A stretch of 64,000 nt of DNA from CAIPAT01 sp041665605 (GCA_041665605.1 JBAYIO010000011.1:10848-74847), one strand, 5' to 3'. Positions 8,976 through 18,322 are shown, numbered from the stretch's first letter. A program made the numbers and translations. The notes: generated by a model from the letters alone, not told the origin.

Positions 8976-9792
8976 TCCCGTCCTCCTCTTTAAACAACAG
9001 CCGGCAGAACCACATCAGCAGCGCCGCAATAATCACCATGACGAAGCCCATTACGGTATGGAGCTTATAACTGAATGCGGCATTCCCGATATTCATATAC
9101 AGCAGAATTACCGCGGACAGGCGCAGAGTATTCATAAAAATGACAATTGGAAAGATCATGATAAAATGGGCGGCCCGCCGCCAAATGGCCCGGTGAGCGC
9201 TGACTACAATCAGCCAGCCCAGCAGCAACATTGCCTCCAACTGAAAAATTCCGCTGCATGCGGTCGTTATCGAAATTTTTTCTCCGCCTAAAACAATCAC
9301 CGCCGCTTCATTGCTGACATTCATCCCGAATATTTTCAGAAAGTTTGCGGTGAAACCGGCGCAAATCAAGCACAGCGGATAACTCAGCAGGTAATGGCAA
9401 TAAGTTAAAAACGGCAGAATGATAATAAATACTGTAAAAGGCAGCAGAGTTTTCAACATAAATGCAGTTCCAGCAATCCAGGCTGCCAGACTGAGCATCA
9501 GCGCCAGCAGCGATAAATTGAAAAATACCGCAGTTTTATTGCCAGTAAGGATTCCACCCCAGATCAGCGCAACAGCCGCGACCATCAGTATCCAGCCGAT
9601 CATGTGTGACGGGTTAAAATTCCAGGACTTGCGGAAACCTCTGAAAGCGTTAAACAACATGCCGGCAGCCAGCAGCCACAATACCATAAACTCTGAATCG
9701 GACACGGCAATTCCGGAAGCAAACGGATACAATGCCGCCGGCAGACAGATTATACCGGTGAATATGGCTTTAGTTGTGTCATTTCGAGACAT
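8956..9792 (-). CDS. Exosortase (transpeptidase-like sorting enzyme)
   Basis: A 278-residue polytopic membrane protein with the three catalytic residues of the exosortase/archaeosortase family: Cys179 in TTACSGIFQLEAM, Arg224 in NTLRLSAVILLY and His245 in HTVMGF. Exosortases cut C-terminal PEP-CTERM-type signals at the inner membrane and pass the cargo on to the surface. A likely cargo is encoded three genes upstream (12905-13606). It lies 6 bases after the TPR gene and overlaps the EpsI-like gene by 20 bases, so all four genes on this strand form one locus. Confidence 0.87.
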   Translation of the reverse strand: MSRNDTTKAIFTGIICLPAALYPFASGIAVSDSEFMVLWLLAAGMLFNAFRGFRKSWNFNPSHMIGWILMVAAVALIWGGILTGNKTAVFFNLSLLALMLSLAAWIAGTAFMLKTLLPFTVFIIILPFLTYCHYLLSYPLCLICAGFTANFLKIFGMNVSNEAAVIVLGGEKISITTACSGIFQLEAMLLLGWLIVVSAHRAIWRRAAHFIMIFPIVIFMNTLRLSAVILLYMNIGNAAFSYKLHTVMGFVMVIIAALLMWFCRLLFKEEDGNENIQK

Positions 9793-9798
9793 TATTAC

Positions 9799-12700
9799 CT
9801 ATTCTATTGTCGTCTTTGGCGGATTCGCCGATAAGTTCCGCCTTGCCTGGACCAGCAAGTCTTTCGCTTCGGCATTACCCGGTTCAAGCATCAGAGCCTG
9901 CACAAAATATTTTTCGGCTTTCGCAAAATCTTTATTCGACATGGCACGGCGGCCGGCATAAATCCAGACAGAAGGCCATTCGGGTGCCTGGTTAAGCGCC
10001 TTCTCCGCAAATTCATCCGCATGTTTAAAATCCCTGGACGCGGCATACGCTTCTGAAGCCTTGATCAGTTCGGCCGCTTTATTATGCAGATTTTCAGCCA
10101 GAACCTGTTTTATTTGTTGCTGCAGGCCCTGCGCCTCGGCATTACCCGGTTCGAGTATCAACGCCTGGACAATATACTTTCCGGCTTTTACATAATCTTT
10201 GCCTGACATGGCGCGGCGGCCGGCATAAATCCAGACAGAAGCCCACTCAGGCGCCAGATTAAGCGCTTTCTCCGTATATTCGTCCGCATGTTTAAAATCT
10301 TTAGACGCGGCATAAGACTCTGAGGTCTTCATCAGTTCAGCCGCTCTATTCCGCAATTCTTTTGTGGATCCGCGCCCTATTTGCTCAAGCAGCCCCCTTG
10401 CCTCGGCATTCCCCGGCTCAAGCTCAAGCGCCAGGGTAAGATCTTTTTCGGCTTTCGCAAAGTCTTTGTTAAACATGGCACGGCGGCCGGCACAGACCCA
10501 GGCCGGCGCAAATTTTGGCGCGGCACGCAGCGCTTTTTCCGCTAATTCGTCCGCTTGTTTAAAATCCTTTGACGCGGCACAAACTTCCGAACGTTTTATC
10601 AGCGTGATCACATTGTCCGGATCTTTAGCAATCCTCTGCCTGACTTGCTCGAGCAGGGCTTTGGCTTCGGCATTATCCGGCTCAAGCATCAATGCGTGGA
10701 CAAAATGTTCATCCGCTTTCAATAAATCATTTCTAGACATGGCACGGCGGCCGGCGCAAATCCAGACCGGCGGCCATTCCGGAGATTGATATAGTGCTTT
10801 CTCAGAGAAATCATCCGCCCGCCGTGAATCATTCAATGCGGCATAAGCCTCGGAAAGATTCACCAGTACGGCATTCCAGTACGGCATTTTATGCAGCAAA
10901 TCTTCGTATATTTTTACGGCCTTTTCCACGCTGCCGTATTTCTGCTCCCAGTAAGCCATTTTAAAGGCGACAACCGGATTGACGCTTTTTGTACTGTAGA
11001 AGTAATCCAGCAGCCGGCCGGCCTCTGCGATTTTGCCGGATTTAATCAACATCTCCGAATACAGGAAACAGTAGCGGAGAGTATCCGGGTCCATTTCGTA
11101 TGCTTTTTTATAATTTTCCTCGGCGGATGCGTAATTCCCTTTGGAATTGAACATATCGCCCATCAGTGCCCAGCCCAGCGCACGGGTATTTCTATTGTCG
11201 CTTTTAATTAAATTTCTGGCAATATTCTCAGCGCCGGGATAATCTTTAAATTCTATGCAGAGCATAAAAGCGAATTCAGCGATCTCGCTATCCTCCGTTG
11301 CCAGTTTGCTGGCTTTGGCAATATATTCTTTCGCCATGACCAGATTGCCGGCCTGACGATACGCCTGCGCGGCAAGATAAAGGCCGACCGGCGAGTCAGG
11401 CCGCATTTTGATCAGTTTAAGGAAAGACTCGACAGCCTTCTCTGGTTTATTTAATTGCAGAAGCGACCGCCCCTGGATTTCCAGCGCTTCAAGCGAATCG
11501 GGATTGAATTCCAGCATTGTGCCGGCCTGACGCAATGCTTCCAGGTATTCACCGTGACGATATTTGGACAGCATCAGCAGCCGCGCATTTATCTTATTGA
11601 CCGGATCTATCTGCTCAATCTCATTCATCAATTTTTCAGCATAAGAATAGTCTTCATCAAGCATCGCCTGGGACGCTGTTTCGCCCATGGCGTCGGCAAT
11701 AATTTTCCGTGCTTTCTCCGAGTCTTTCACTTTCAGCAATTGCGCTGCGGCGTCGGAAACTGACGGATAATCTTTCAGCGGCAGCGAAGTTTTAAAGAGC
11801 ATCCACTGATACGCCGGCCGTCTCCAGTAAGCAGTGCTTCGCTTCAGCAATTTGGACGTCTCGCTGAAATCGTTGTGGATAAAAGTAATCATCGCCCTGA
11901 TGTAATTCCTTGATGCGACGGCGGTTTTATTTTCAACCAGAATTTCTTTAATCAGCCGGTTCAGCACCGGAACGTCTGATTTCGCGGCGTAAATTTCCGC
12001 CAGAGGAATTATTGCTTCAAGCGAACCGGGGATACGGTTCAGGATTTCCCAGTACAACACGGCAGTCTTATCGTTCTTCCCGGTATCCCGGTAGAATCCG
12101 GCAAGAACAAACTTCGGGCCGACAGAATTGCGCTCGACTTTCAACGCTTGCAGATAATATTCTTCCGCTTTTTCCATATGGCCTGAAGCGCGCGCGCAAT
12201 TCCCCAGTCCGATAAGTACGGCGCTTTTTATTCCGGCGCTTTCAGAATTTATGCTGTTAAAAACGGCGGCGGCGGCTTTATGCTGGCCATCGCCGGCAAA
12301 CATATTCGCCTTCAGCAGCAGCGCAGAAATATTATCCGGTTCGGCAGTGAGCATTTCCGCGATAACCGGCTCAGCCAGTTTTCGTTGTCCATTATACATA
12401 TATGCTTTGCACAAACATATCTTTTCCGGGGTGGTGATCTTCTGGCTGTCAAGATAAGGCTTCAGGAGTTCAACCACTTCGTCATAACGCCGGCAGGCCA
12501 GCAGATTCTCGGCAATTTTCAAAACCACATCACGGTCCAGCGGATTGAGTTTAGCCACATTCCGCCAATAGTACACCGCAGTGCCGGGCTGGCCTTTCTG
12601 CTCATATATCGCCGCCAGCTTGCGGTGGGCGCTCTCATTCGACACCTCGCGGGAGATTATGCCCTCCAGGATCGCGGCGGCCCGGTTATAGTCTTCGGCG

Positions 12701-12831
12701 TTTATCGCGAGATTGGCCTCGTCCATATAATCGGCCATGTTCTTGTAAGATAGCGCGAAATAACCAATCAAGGCAAGACAGGCAAGCGCAATAATAACAC
12801 TTCCTATTTGAATGAAGGCTTTAAAACTCAT
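9799..12831 (-). CDS. TPR-repeat membrane-anchored protein of the exosortase locus
   Basis: A 1010-residue protein with an N-terminal membrane anchor (FIQIGSVIIALACLALIGYFAL) followed almost entirely by tetratricopeptide repeats (pattern A-x-ILEGII, ALKVERNSVGPKFVLAGFY, and others). TPR proteins of this type accompany exosortases and exopolysaccharide export. The last third contains four ~89-residue near-identical repeats, each with a (W/A)xAGRRAM core. The ATG at 12831 is chosen because the upstream in-frame ATG at 12930 lies inside the cargo gene and precedes a non-membrane segment. The ribosome site is weak. Confidence 0.8.
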   Translation of the reverse strand: MSFKAFIQIGSVIIALACLALIGYFALSYKNMADYMDEANLAINAEDYNRAAAILEGIISREVSNESAHRKLAAIYEQKGQPGTAVYYWRNVAKLNPLDRDVVLKIAENLLACRRYDEVVELLKPYLDSQKITTPEKICLCKAYMYNGQRKLAEPVIAEMLTAEPDNISALLLKANMFAGDGQHKAAAAVFNSINSESAGIKSAVLIGLGNCARASGHMEKAEEYYLQALKVERNSVGPKFVLAGFYRDTGKNDKTAVLYWEILNRIPGSLEAIIPLAEIYAAKSDVPVLNRLIKEILVENKTAVASRNYIRAMITFIHNDFSETSKLLKRSTAYWRRPAYQWMLFKTSLPLKDYPSVSDAAAQLLKVKDSEKARKIIADAMGETASQAMLDEDYSYAEKLMNEIEQIDPVNKINARLLMLSKYRHGEYLEALRQAGTMLEFNPDSLEALEIQGRSLLQLNKPEKAVESFLKLIKMRPDSPVGLYLAAQAYRQAGNLVMAKEYIAKASKLATEDSEIAEFAFMLCIEFKDYPGAENIARNLIKSDNRNTRALGWALMGDMFNSKGNYASAEENYKKAYEMDPDTLRYCFLYSEMLIKSGKIAEAGRLLDYFYSTKSVNPVVAFKMAYWEQKYGSVEKAVKIYEDLLHKMPYWNAVLVNLSEAYAALNDSRRADDFSEKALYQSPEWPPVWICAGRRAMSRNDLLKADEHFVHALMLEPDNAEAKALLEQVRQRIAKDPDNVITLIKRSEVCAASKDFKQADELAEKALRAAPKFAPAWVCAGRRAMFNKDFAKAEKDLTLALELEPGNAEARGLLEQIGRGSTKELRNRAAELMKTSESYAASKDFKHADEYTEKALNLAPEWASVWIYAGRRAMSGKDYVKAGKYIVQALILEPGNAEAQGLQQQIKQVLAENLHNKAAELIKASEAYAASRDFKHADEFAEKALNQAPEWPSVWIYAGRRAMSNKDFAKAEKYFVQALMLEPGNAEAKDLLVQARRNLSANPPKTTIE
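9840..10830 (-). repeat. Four tandem ~267-bp coding repeats in the TPR gene
   Basis: The sequence CGGCGGCCGG recurs at 9947, 10214, 10481 and 10745, i.e. every 267, 267 and 264 bases. Each copy encodes an ~89-residue unit with the shared blocks AGRRAM, LEPGNAEA (or DNAEA) and SKDFKHAD-like. The spacing is a multiple of three, so the frame is kept. The high identity points to recent duplication. Confidence 0.9.
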
Positions 12832-12904
12832 TTCTTTGATCTTGCCTGTCTGTAAAATGTCATAATTTAAAAATTTATCCCAGTAAGCCTCTTCAAGCCG
12901 TATT

Positions 12905-13606
12905 TTAAAAAATATTCCGCCAGCCAACACTGCCGATCGTGATTATGCCCGCAACAAGCGTATATAGAATCGAAGGTGCGGGTTGTCCCTGCGGCGGCGA
13001 ACTGCTGCCGGCAGGCGTAACGCTGATTGATACGAGGCAGTCATTAAAATCCAGATCTGCTCCATAAATCTTCTGAGTGCTGGGCAGAGTGCCTATCCAT
13101 TTATCCTCAAATCCGATTATCATCTGCTGAGAAGTTGAATCCGCCGTGACCACCGCATGCTGGACCCGGGTAATGTTGGCCTCGTCGACAGTCCACGTCG
13201 TAAAACCCGGATTATTGGATTGCTCGATCCAAAATCCGATTTTCTCGCCGGCGGGCGGGGTGATCGAAAAAGTAGAGCCGGGAGTCATGGTCGAAGCGGC
13301 AGTACTGAAAACAGAAATTTTATTGCCGGCATCAGGCAGCCCGTTGGCCAGGATTTGCACATAACCGAAGTTGGTAACCTGATTGGTGCCGCCGATAAAC
13401 GTCAGCGTGGTCCTGGTTCCGTCCGCAACCACAAAATTAGCCATGTCGTTACTGCCTTTGTAGTTAAAAGCCGGGGTTCTGCCATCTTTGAAATACCGGT
13501 CAACGCTTTGAGCGGTATTGGCAGGAATATCCACAATTTCAGCAAACACCATGCCGGCGGCAAATATGAGCAATATCGCCAAAATACTCTTCTTGAGTGA
13601 TTTCAT
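12905..13606 (-). CDS. Secreted DUF4114-type protein with PEP-CTERM-like sorting tail
   Basis: A 233-residue protein with a signal peptide (MKSLKKSILAILLIFAAGMVFA), a beta-rich body, and a DUF4114-like motif near residue 165 (GFEDKW, then YGADLDFNDCLVSI). The C-terminus reads PPQGQPAPS, a hydrophobic stretch (ILYTLVAGIITIGSVG), then WRNIF. That is the proline-motif/membrane/basic layout of PEP-CTERM-type signals, with PAPS in place of PEP. It is the inferred substrate of the exosortase in the same locus. It has a good ribosome site (GGAGG) and a near-consensus promoter. Ligand and surface role are unknown. Confidence 0.75.
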   Translation of the reverse strand: MKSLKKSILAILLIFAAGMVFAEIVDIPANTAQSVDRYFKDGRTPAFNYKGSNDMANFVVADGTRTTLTFIGGTNQVTNFGYVQILANGLPDAGNKISVFSTAASTMTPGSTFSITPPAGEKIGFWIEQSNNPGFTTWTVDEANITRVQHAVVTADSTSQQMIIGFEDKWIGTLPSTQKIYGADLDFNDCLVSISVTPAGSSSPPQGQPAPSILYTLVAGIITIGSVGWRNIF

Positions 13607-13650
13607 AAACCTCCATCGCTATTTTGGCTGAAAAATAATCCGACACTTTT

Positions 13651-13678
13651 ATTATAATACCTTTTAAGCACAATGCAA
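13651..13678 (-). promoter_or_regulatory. Promoter of the exosortase locus
   Basis: On the minus strand TTGCAT (13678-13673) is followed after 16 bases by a perfect TATAAT (13656-13651). The expected start site is ~38 bases before the cargo start codon. This would drive the cargo, TPR, exosortase and EpsI-like genes. Confidence 0.55.
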
Positions 13679-13727
13679 GTAAAAACGCTCCCTCTTCCGG
13701 TTTTCAAAAAGCGGCAAAATACAGCAA

Positions 13728-14786
13728 TTAAAGTTCGACCATTTTCCCGGTACGGAAGGATTCATCCGCGGCAAGCACGATTTTCAGGCTGTTTATCGCA
13801 TCATCCCAATGCGCGGACAAATCAATATCCCGCTTAATCGCATCCAGGAAAAACTGCTGTTCACGCTCGCACAGTTCCTGATGCACAGGCTCATCAGTCA
13901 TTTCGACGGATCTGTCCTTTGCGATAAATTTACCGGCGGCGTCAATTTTCCCGGAATGTATCAACAACCGGGTGGTTTTCGTATGAGAATCAATATTGTC
14001 AGATGCGGTATCTTTACTGCCGATAATACTTACCGCGCCATCCGGTCCGATAACGTCTTTAACAAAATAAGCGGTCTCACTGATCATCGGCCCCCATCCC
14101 GCCTCATACCAGCCGACCGAGCCGTCGGCAAAAGCAACCTGAAGCTGGCCGTAGTTATACATATCCGGGGCGATTTCATTGCTCAGCCGGGCGCCGATCG
14201 CGCTTACGCGCAACGGCCGGGATCTGGTCATCTGGCACATCACGTCCACATAATGCACTCCGCAGTCAACTATCGGCGAAAGCGATTGGAGCAGATTTTT
14301 ATGTTTGTTCCATTGATTGCCGCTGCTCTGTTGATTAAGATTCATCCGCATCACCAGCGGCTTGCCCAGAGCCTGCGCCAGTTCGATGAATTTCATCCAG
14401 GAAGGATGATGCCGCAAAATATAGCCGATTACCAGTTTACGATCTGTCCTCCGAGCCGCGTCAACCACCGCCTCGGCTTCGGCAACGTTCCGTCCAATCG
14501 GTTTTTCCAGAAAAACGTGTGCTCCCGCGTTCATCGCCTTAATCGCATATTCAGCATGCGTATCCGGATAAGTATTCACCGAAACCGCATCCGGCCTGGT
14601 CGCTCTCAGCGCTTCCTCATAATCGTTAAAACGTCCGGCAATGCCAAGCTCGTCCGCCAGCGCGGTGCAACTTGCTCCGCGGCTTACCACCCCGACGATC
14701 TCAAACTCCTTGAGTTTCTTGTACGCTCTGGCATGTGACGCCCCCATCTGTCCACAACCCGCCACCAGTACCTTGATCTTTTCCAT
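13728..14786 (-). CDS. Gfo/Idh/MocA-family oxidoreductase
   Basis: A 352-residue NAD(P)-dependent sugar or inositol-type dehydrogenase. The N-terminal Rossmann motif is VAGCGQMGASHARAY (residue ~8), and the family's EKP motif is in FLEKPIGRN (~94), whose Lys binds substrate and cofactor. The C-terminal alpha/beta domain has the expected HY segment (VDCGVHYVDVMCQ, ~176). Such enzymes act on sugars, sugar acids or inositols; the exact substrate cannot be deduced. It stands alone on this strand. Confidence 0.85.
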   Translation of the reverse strand: MEKIKVLVAGCGQMGASHARAYKKLKEFEIVGVVSRGASCTALADELGIAGRFNDYEEALRATRPDAVSVNTYPDTHAEYAIKAMNAGAHVFLEKPIGRNVAEAEAVVDAARRTDRKLVIGYILRHHPSWMKFIELAQALGKPLVMRMNLNQQSSGNQWNKHKNLLQSLSPIVDCGVHYVDVMCQMTRSRPLRVSAIGARLSNEIAPDMYNYGQLQVAFADGSVGWYEAGWGPMISETAYFVKDVIGPDGAVSIIGSKDTASDNIDSHTKTTRLLIHSGKIDAAGKFIAKDRSVEMTDEPVHQELCEREQQFFLDAIKRDIDLSAHWDDAINSLKIVLAADESFRTGKMVEL

Positions 14787-15071
14787 AAATATATACCACT
14801 CTATTTAAAACGTTTGAATTATCCTTTAATTTACTCCGTTTAACACGAAAGTCAATTCCAATCCGGCGTGAGATTATGACAGTTCCTTTAATTTTGATTC
14901 AAGGCTTTATAATATATCTTTGACTTCAAATTTCAGATTGTATGAAATGACAAAACTCAATATTTCTTGCTTAATTTCTGTTGCCGTACATTCTTTGTGC
15001 TTGTCTTTATACGTTTATAGTGTTAATTTTATAAGTATTTCATTCAATGTTTATATGTCTTTTTAAGGAAT

Positions 15072-17501
15072 ATGTTTGTGAGTATCCATAAAATTTTGTT
15101 CTGTTTGGGAGTGGCGGTGCTGTTTTCCGGGTGTACTTCCGCCCACTCGCCGGGTACTGATCCACAACCGGTGTCGCCGGTTGAGAATAAGGGGACAAAG
15201 GCTGCCGCAACAAAACCTGCGGCACAGCAATCCTCTGAAAAAACTCAAACCGCAGCGGCGAATAATGCGAAAACGACAGTCCACGCTGAGGCTGATAACA
15301 AGCCTGCGGCGGCTTCAACCGGCAAGACAGAAATTTCCGCGGCAAATCCACCTCTGGATTTGTCCGAAAAACTGACAGGGCAGGACTCCGTCGAAGGGTT
15401 CAACCGCACGATGTACAGTGTGAACCACTTTTTCATCCGCTGGGTTTTCCGTCCGATCGGTTCAGTTTATGGTTCAATCATCCCCCGTCCTGGGATTGAC
15501 GCGATCAACCGCTTTACTGATAATCTTGGATTCCCGGTGCGCATGTTCAGTTGTTTCTGTGAAGCTAAATTCGGCGGCGGCGGGATTGAATTTTTGCGGT
15601 TCCTCTCCAACACGACCCTCGGTGTGGCAGGATTCTTTGAAGTTGCGGACCCGTGGTTCGGATTGCGGCGTCAGGACGATGACTTCGGCAAAGCGTTCTA
15701 TTGCTGGGGCATCGGGAGCGGATGTTATTTATTCCTGCCCGGCGCCGGTCCGGCAAATGTCCGCGATGGCGTCGGCAAAATTTTCGACTATGCGTTCGAC
15801 CCCAAGTCGTATATTTATTTCGGCCAGACTTTCACCTATTTGAACCTAGGAACCAGGCAATATGCTGATTATGAGCGCATGTCGCTGGCCAATTGCGACC
15901 CGTATCAACTGTTTAAAGATTTAGGCGGCATCAAACGGGAATTGACATTGACAGACTGGAGTCCGGTTTCCAGGCAGGGGCCAAGGGCTGAAACTGCCCC
16001 CATGCAGACGGAAACAAAAGACGCGGTTCCTGCCGCTTCCCCAACGCAACAAACGCAGGTCAAGCCGGAAGCTTCTCCGCTGCCGGCTGAATTCGGCGAT
16101 GATATCATCAGGCTGAACAATTATGACTCGCAGGGAGCCGCAATCGATACACTCAGAATGGTAATGTTCAATATGCAGAAGGACGAAGTTTCATTATGGG
16201 TTGACCTGTCATGGTGGAACAGCGACTTCCCGAATCAGGGTTCAGTCCGTTCTGTAAAGATGTATGCCGACAAACCGGCAATGGATTATAAAGTATGGTA
16301 TCAGGATAAAAAAGATGCTCCGCTGGCAATTGTCATCCCGGGCTTAGGCGGCCATTGCACCAGCACTACCGCCGGCGCGATGGCGGAAGTGCTGTTTAAC
16401 CGCGGTTATTCAGTAGTGGCCATGAGCAGCGGCCTGAACTGGGAGTTCATGGAATCAGCCTCCTCTGTACTGGTGCCGGGCTATACCCCGGTTGATGCCG
16501 CTGACGTCCGGGACGCCGCCTGCAAAATACTGGAAGACCTGACGGTAAATAAAGGATTGAAACCGGAGCGAAAAGTGATGGTCGGGCTGTCTATGGGGGC
16601 GCTGCACACCCTATTTATTGCTCAAATGGAAATGTCCGGAGACAAGCTGGGCATGGATCGTTATGTGGCCATTAATCCGCCGGTTAACTTGAAATACGGC
16701 TTAAACGAGCTTGACAAATATTATGATACTATGCACCAATGGGGCAATGACCAGCAACAGTTTGAGCAAATGATGAATGCGGCCGGCAAGTTTATGATGC
16801 TGATCAAGCGTAAATATCCGTGGGAAGATTATACCGACAGCGTTTCTCCTGGCAACACCACGGTCAAAGACAAAAATGCCCCCCCTGCTGAAAATCTCTA
16901 TCGGATCAGCTTGAATGAGAATGAAGCCAGGGTATTGGTCGGATACAGCTTCAAACGGACTCTTGATGAGATAATTGTTTCGATTCATCACCGCCAGAAT
17001 CTGGGTGTCCTGACAACACCTTACAGTTGGGGCAACCGGACGGCACTGTACCATGAACTGGTTGACTATTCATTCAACAGGTATTTGAATACATTCGCGG
17101 TAAAATACTATTCTGAAAAGTGGCAGCGCCAGGTCACGCCGGACGAGTTGAACCGTCAATCCAGCCTGACTGCAATCGGACCGCAACTTGCAGATAACTC
17201 AAAAGTCAGGGTGATTCATTCCCTGAATGACTTCCTGGAAAGCGACGCCGACCGGACATGGCTGAGAAATACCTTTGCCGACAGAATTGTATTTTTTGAA
17301 TACGGCGGACACCTTGGCAATCTGTATCTGAAGAAACTGCATGATGTTATGTTAAGCATGCTGGATAACAAATTGCCGCCTGGCGTGTATTTATCTCCTG
17401 CCGAACTGCCGGGGTTTATTCCGGAAATAAAACAGGATGAACCGGTCAATACAACGCTTTTTAATATATTTGGCGATACAAATTCTGCCGCAAATTTATA
17501 A
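15072..17501 (+). CDS. MlaA (VacJ)-type lipoprotein fused to a serine alpha/beta hydrolase
   Basis: An 809-residue lipoprotein with signal and lipobox LFSGC (Cys21) and a Pro/Ala/Thr-rich linker to residue ~95. Residues ~100-285 match MlaA/VacJ (DSVEGFNRTMYSVNHFF; PGIDAINRFTDNL; GSGCYLFLPGAGPANVRDG), the outer-membrane partner of Mla phospholipid transport. A Pro-rich linker follows. Residues ~365-790 are an alpha/beta hydrolase: oxyanion strand VIPGLGGH, nucleophile elbow GLSMG (Ser507), candidate acid Asp720 (SLNDFL) and His747 (YGGHLGN). The GTG at 15078 has better spacing to the ribosome site AAGGAA than the ATG at 15072. The fusion suggests coupled lipid extraction and ester hydrolysis at the outer membrane. 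Confidence 0.82.
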   Translation: MFVSIHKILFCLGVAVLFSGCTSAHSPGTDPQPVSPVENKGTKAAATKPAAQQSSEKTQTAAANNAKTTVHAEADNKPAAASTGKTEISAANPPLDLSEKLTGQDSVEGFNRTMYSVNHFFIRWVFRPIGSVYGSIIPRPGIDAINRFTDNLGFPVRMFSCFCEAKFGGGGIEFLRFLSNTTLGVAGFFEVADPWFGLRRQDDDFGKAFYCWGIGSGCYLFLPGAGPANVRDGVGKIFDYAFDPKSYIYFGQTFTYLNLGTRQYADYERMSLANCDPYQLFKDLGGIKRELTLTDWSPVSRQGPRAETAPMQTETKDAVPAASPTQQTQVKPEASPLPAEFGDDIIRLNNYDSQGAAIDTLRMVMFNMQKDEVSLWVDLSWWNSDFPNQGSVRSVKMYADKPAMDYKVWYQDKKDAPLAIVIPGLGGHCTSTTAGAMAEVLFNRGYSVVAMSSGLNWEFMESASSVLVPGYTPVDAADVRDAACKILEDLTVNKGLKPERKVMVGLSMGALHTLFIAQMEMSGDKLGMDRYVAINPPVNLKYGLNELDKYYDTMHQWGNDQQQFEQMMNAAGKFMMLIKRKYPWEDYTDSVSPGNTTVKDKNAPPAENLYRISLNENEARVLVGYSFKRTLDEIIVSIHHRQNLGVLTTPYSWGNRTALYHELVDYSFNRYLNTFAVKYYSEKWQRQVTPDELNRQSSLTAIGPQLADNSKVRVIHSLNDFLESDADRTWLRNTFADRIVFFEYGGHLGNLYLKKLHDVMLSMLDNKLPPGVYLSPAELPGFIPEIKQDEPVNTTLFNIFGDTNSAANL

Positions 17502-17586
17502 TAATTGACTGAATTTAGCATAATATTTGCCGTGAAACGCAGAAAAACGTAAATATTTTTGAAAAAAATTAGTTCAGCCATTGAAT

Positions 17587-17614
17587 TTGACATTTTTTTT
17601 TGCTATGCTAATCT
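17587..17614 (+). promoter_or_regulatory. Candidate promoter of the RRM gene, implying a long leader
   Basis: TTGACA (17587-17592), a 16-base spacer and TAATCT (17609-17614). Transcription from here would give a leader of ~240 bases before the RRM start codon at 17860. The rest of the 358-base gap (17502-17859) has no open gene. It includes the palindrome AAAACGTTTT near 17810 and a further TTGACA at 17778 without a good -10. Confidence 0.45.
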
Positions 17615-17859
17615 TATTCAACATTTTTTGTAAATGATTGATAATAACTTCAAAAGTATAGGAGTTATGACAGAACTGCAGGATGATTTACGGCCGTCAC
17701 AGCGTTGTGTTGTCCCCATGACTGCCTGTTGAATTTATCGCAGTTGAGGTAAAAATCAGGAAACGTTAAAGTAAGGATTGACAGAAGTCTACTAACAGGG
17801 GACAGTAAAAAACGTTTTAAACAGAACTAGAGTCACAAGTAGTGAGGGGTTAAGAAAAA

Positions 17860-18249
17860 ATGAATATCTATGTCGGGAATCTGCCTTATACATTGAGTGA
17901 AGGCGAATTGGAAGAAGCGTTTGGCGCTTTCGGTCAGGTAACTTCAGCAAGAATCATCAACGACAAATTCACAGGAAGATCCAAGGGCTTCGGTTTTGTC
18001 GAAATGGCACAGGATGCTGAAGCAAGGGCAGCTATCGAAAAACTCAACAACACCGAATTCGGCGGGCGCACCATTGTTGCAAACGAAGCCCGTCCCCGCG
18101 AAGAAAAAGCTCCCGGCGACCGTCCGTTCAGAGGCGGCGGTGACAGAGGCGGCGACCGTCCGTTCAGAGGCGGCGGCGACAGAGGCGGTGACAGAGGCGG
18201 ACGCAGAGATGACAGAGGCGGACGCGACAGAGGCGACAGCCGCTGGTAA
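17860..18249 (+). CDS. RRM-domain RNA-binding protein with Gly/Arg-rich tail
   Basis: A 129-residue protein with one RNA recognition motif: RNP2 (IYVGNL, residues 3-8) and RNP1 (KGFGFVEM, ~residues 43-50). The last ~45 residues are low-complexity GGGDRGGDR-type repeats ending in RDRGDSRW. The layout matches small bacterial Rbp proteins of cyanobacteria and other phyla, which act as RNA chaperones, often cold-induced. The ribosome site is GTGAGGGG, ~10 bases upstream. A clear hairpin terminator follows, so the gene is monocistronic. Confidence 0.92.
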   Translation: MNIYVGNLPYTLSEGELEEAFGAFGQVTSARIINDKFTGRSKGFGFVEMAQDAEARAAIEKLNNTEFGGRTIVANEARPREEKAPGDRPFRGGGDRGGDRPFRGGGDRGGDRGGRRDDRGGRDRGDSRW

Positions 18250-18280
18250 TTCCGGCTTACTGATAAGTTATTACAAAGCT

Positions 18281-18306
18281 GCACTCCCGGAGTGCGACTT
18301 TTTTTA
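18281..18306 (+). terminator. Rho-independent terminator of the RRM gene
   Basis: A 7-bp stem GCACTCC (18281-18287) / GGAGTGC (18289-18295) with a tight loop is followed by GAC and a run of eight T (18299-18305). It is 32 bases after the RRM stop codon. Confidence 0.85.
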
Positions 18307-18322
18307 TACAACCGCGGATTTT

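Noticed and set aside
13157..13600. A plus-strand frame opposite the exosortase cargo gene
   Set aside because: The minus-strand gene has signal peptide, DUF4114 motif, promoter and ribosome site.
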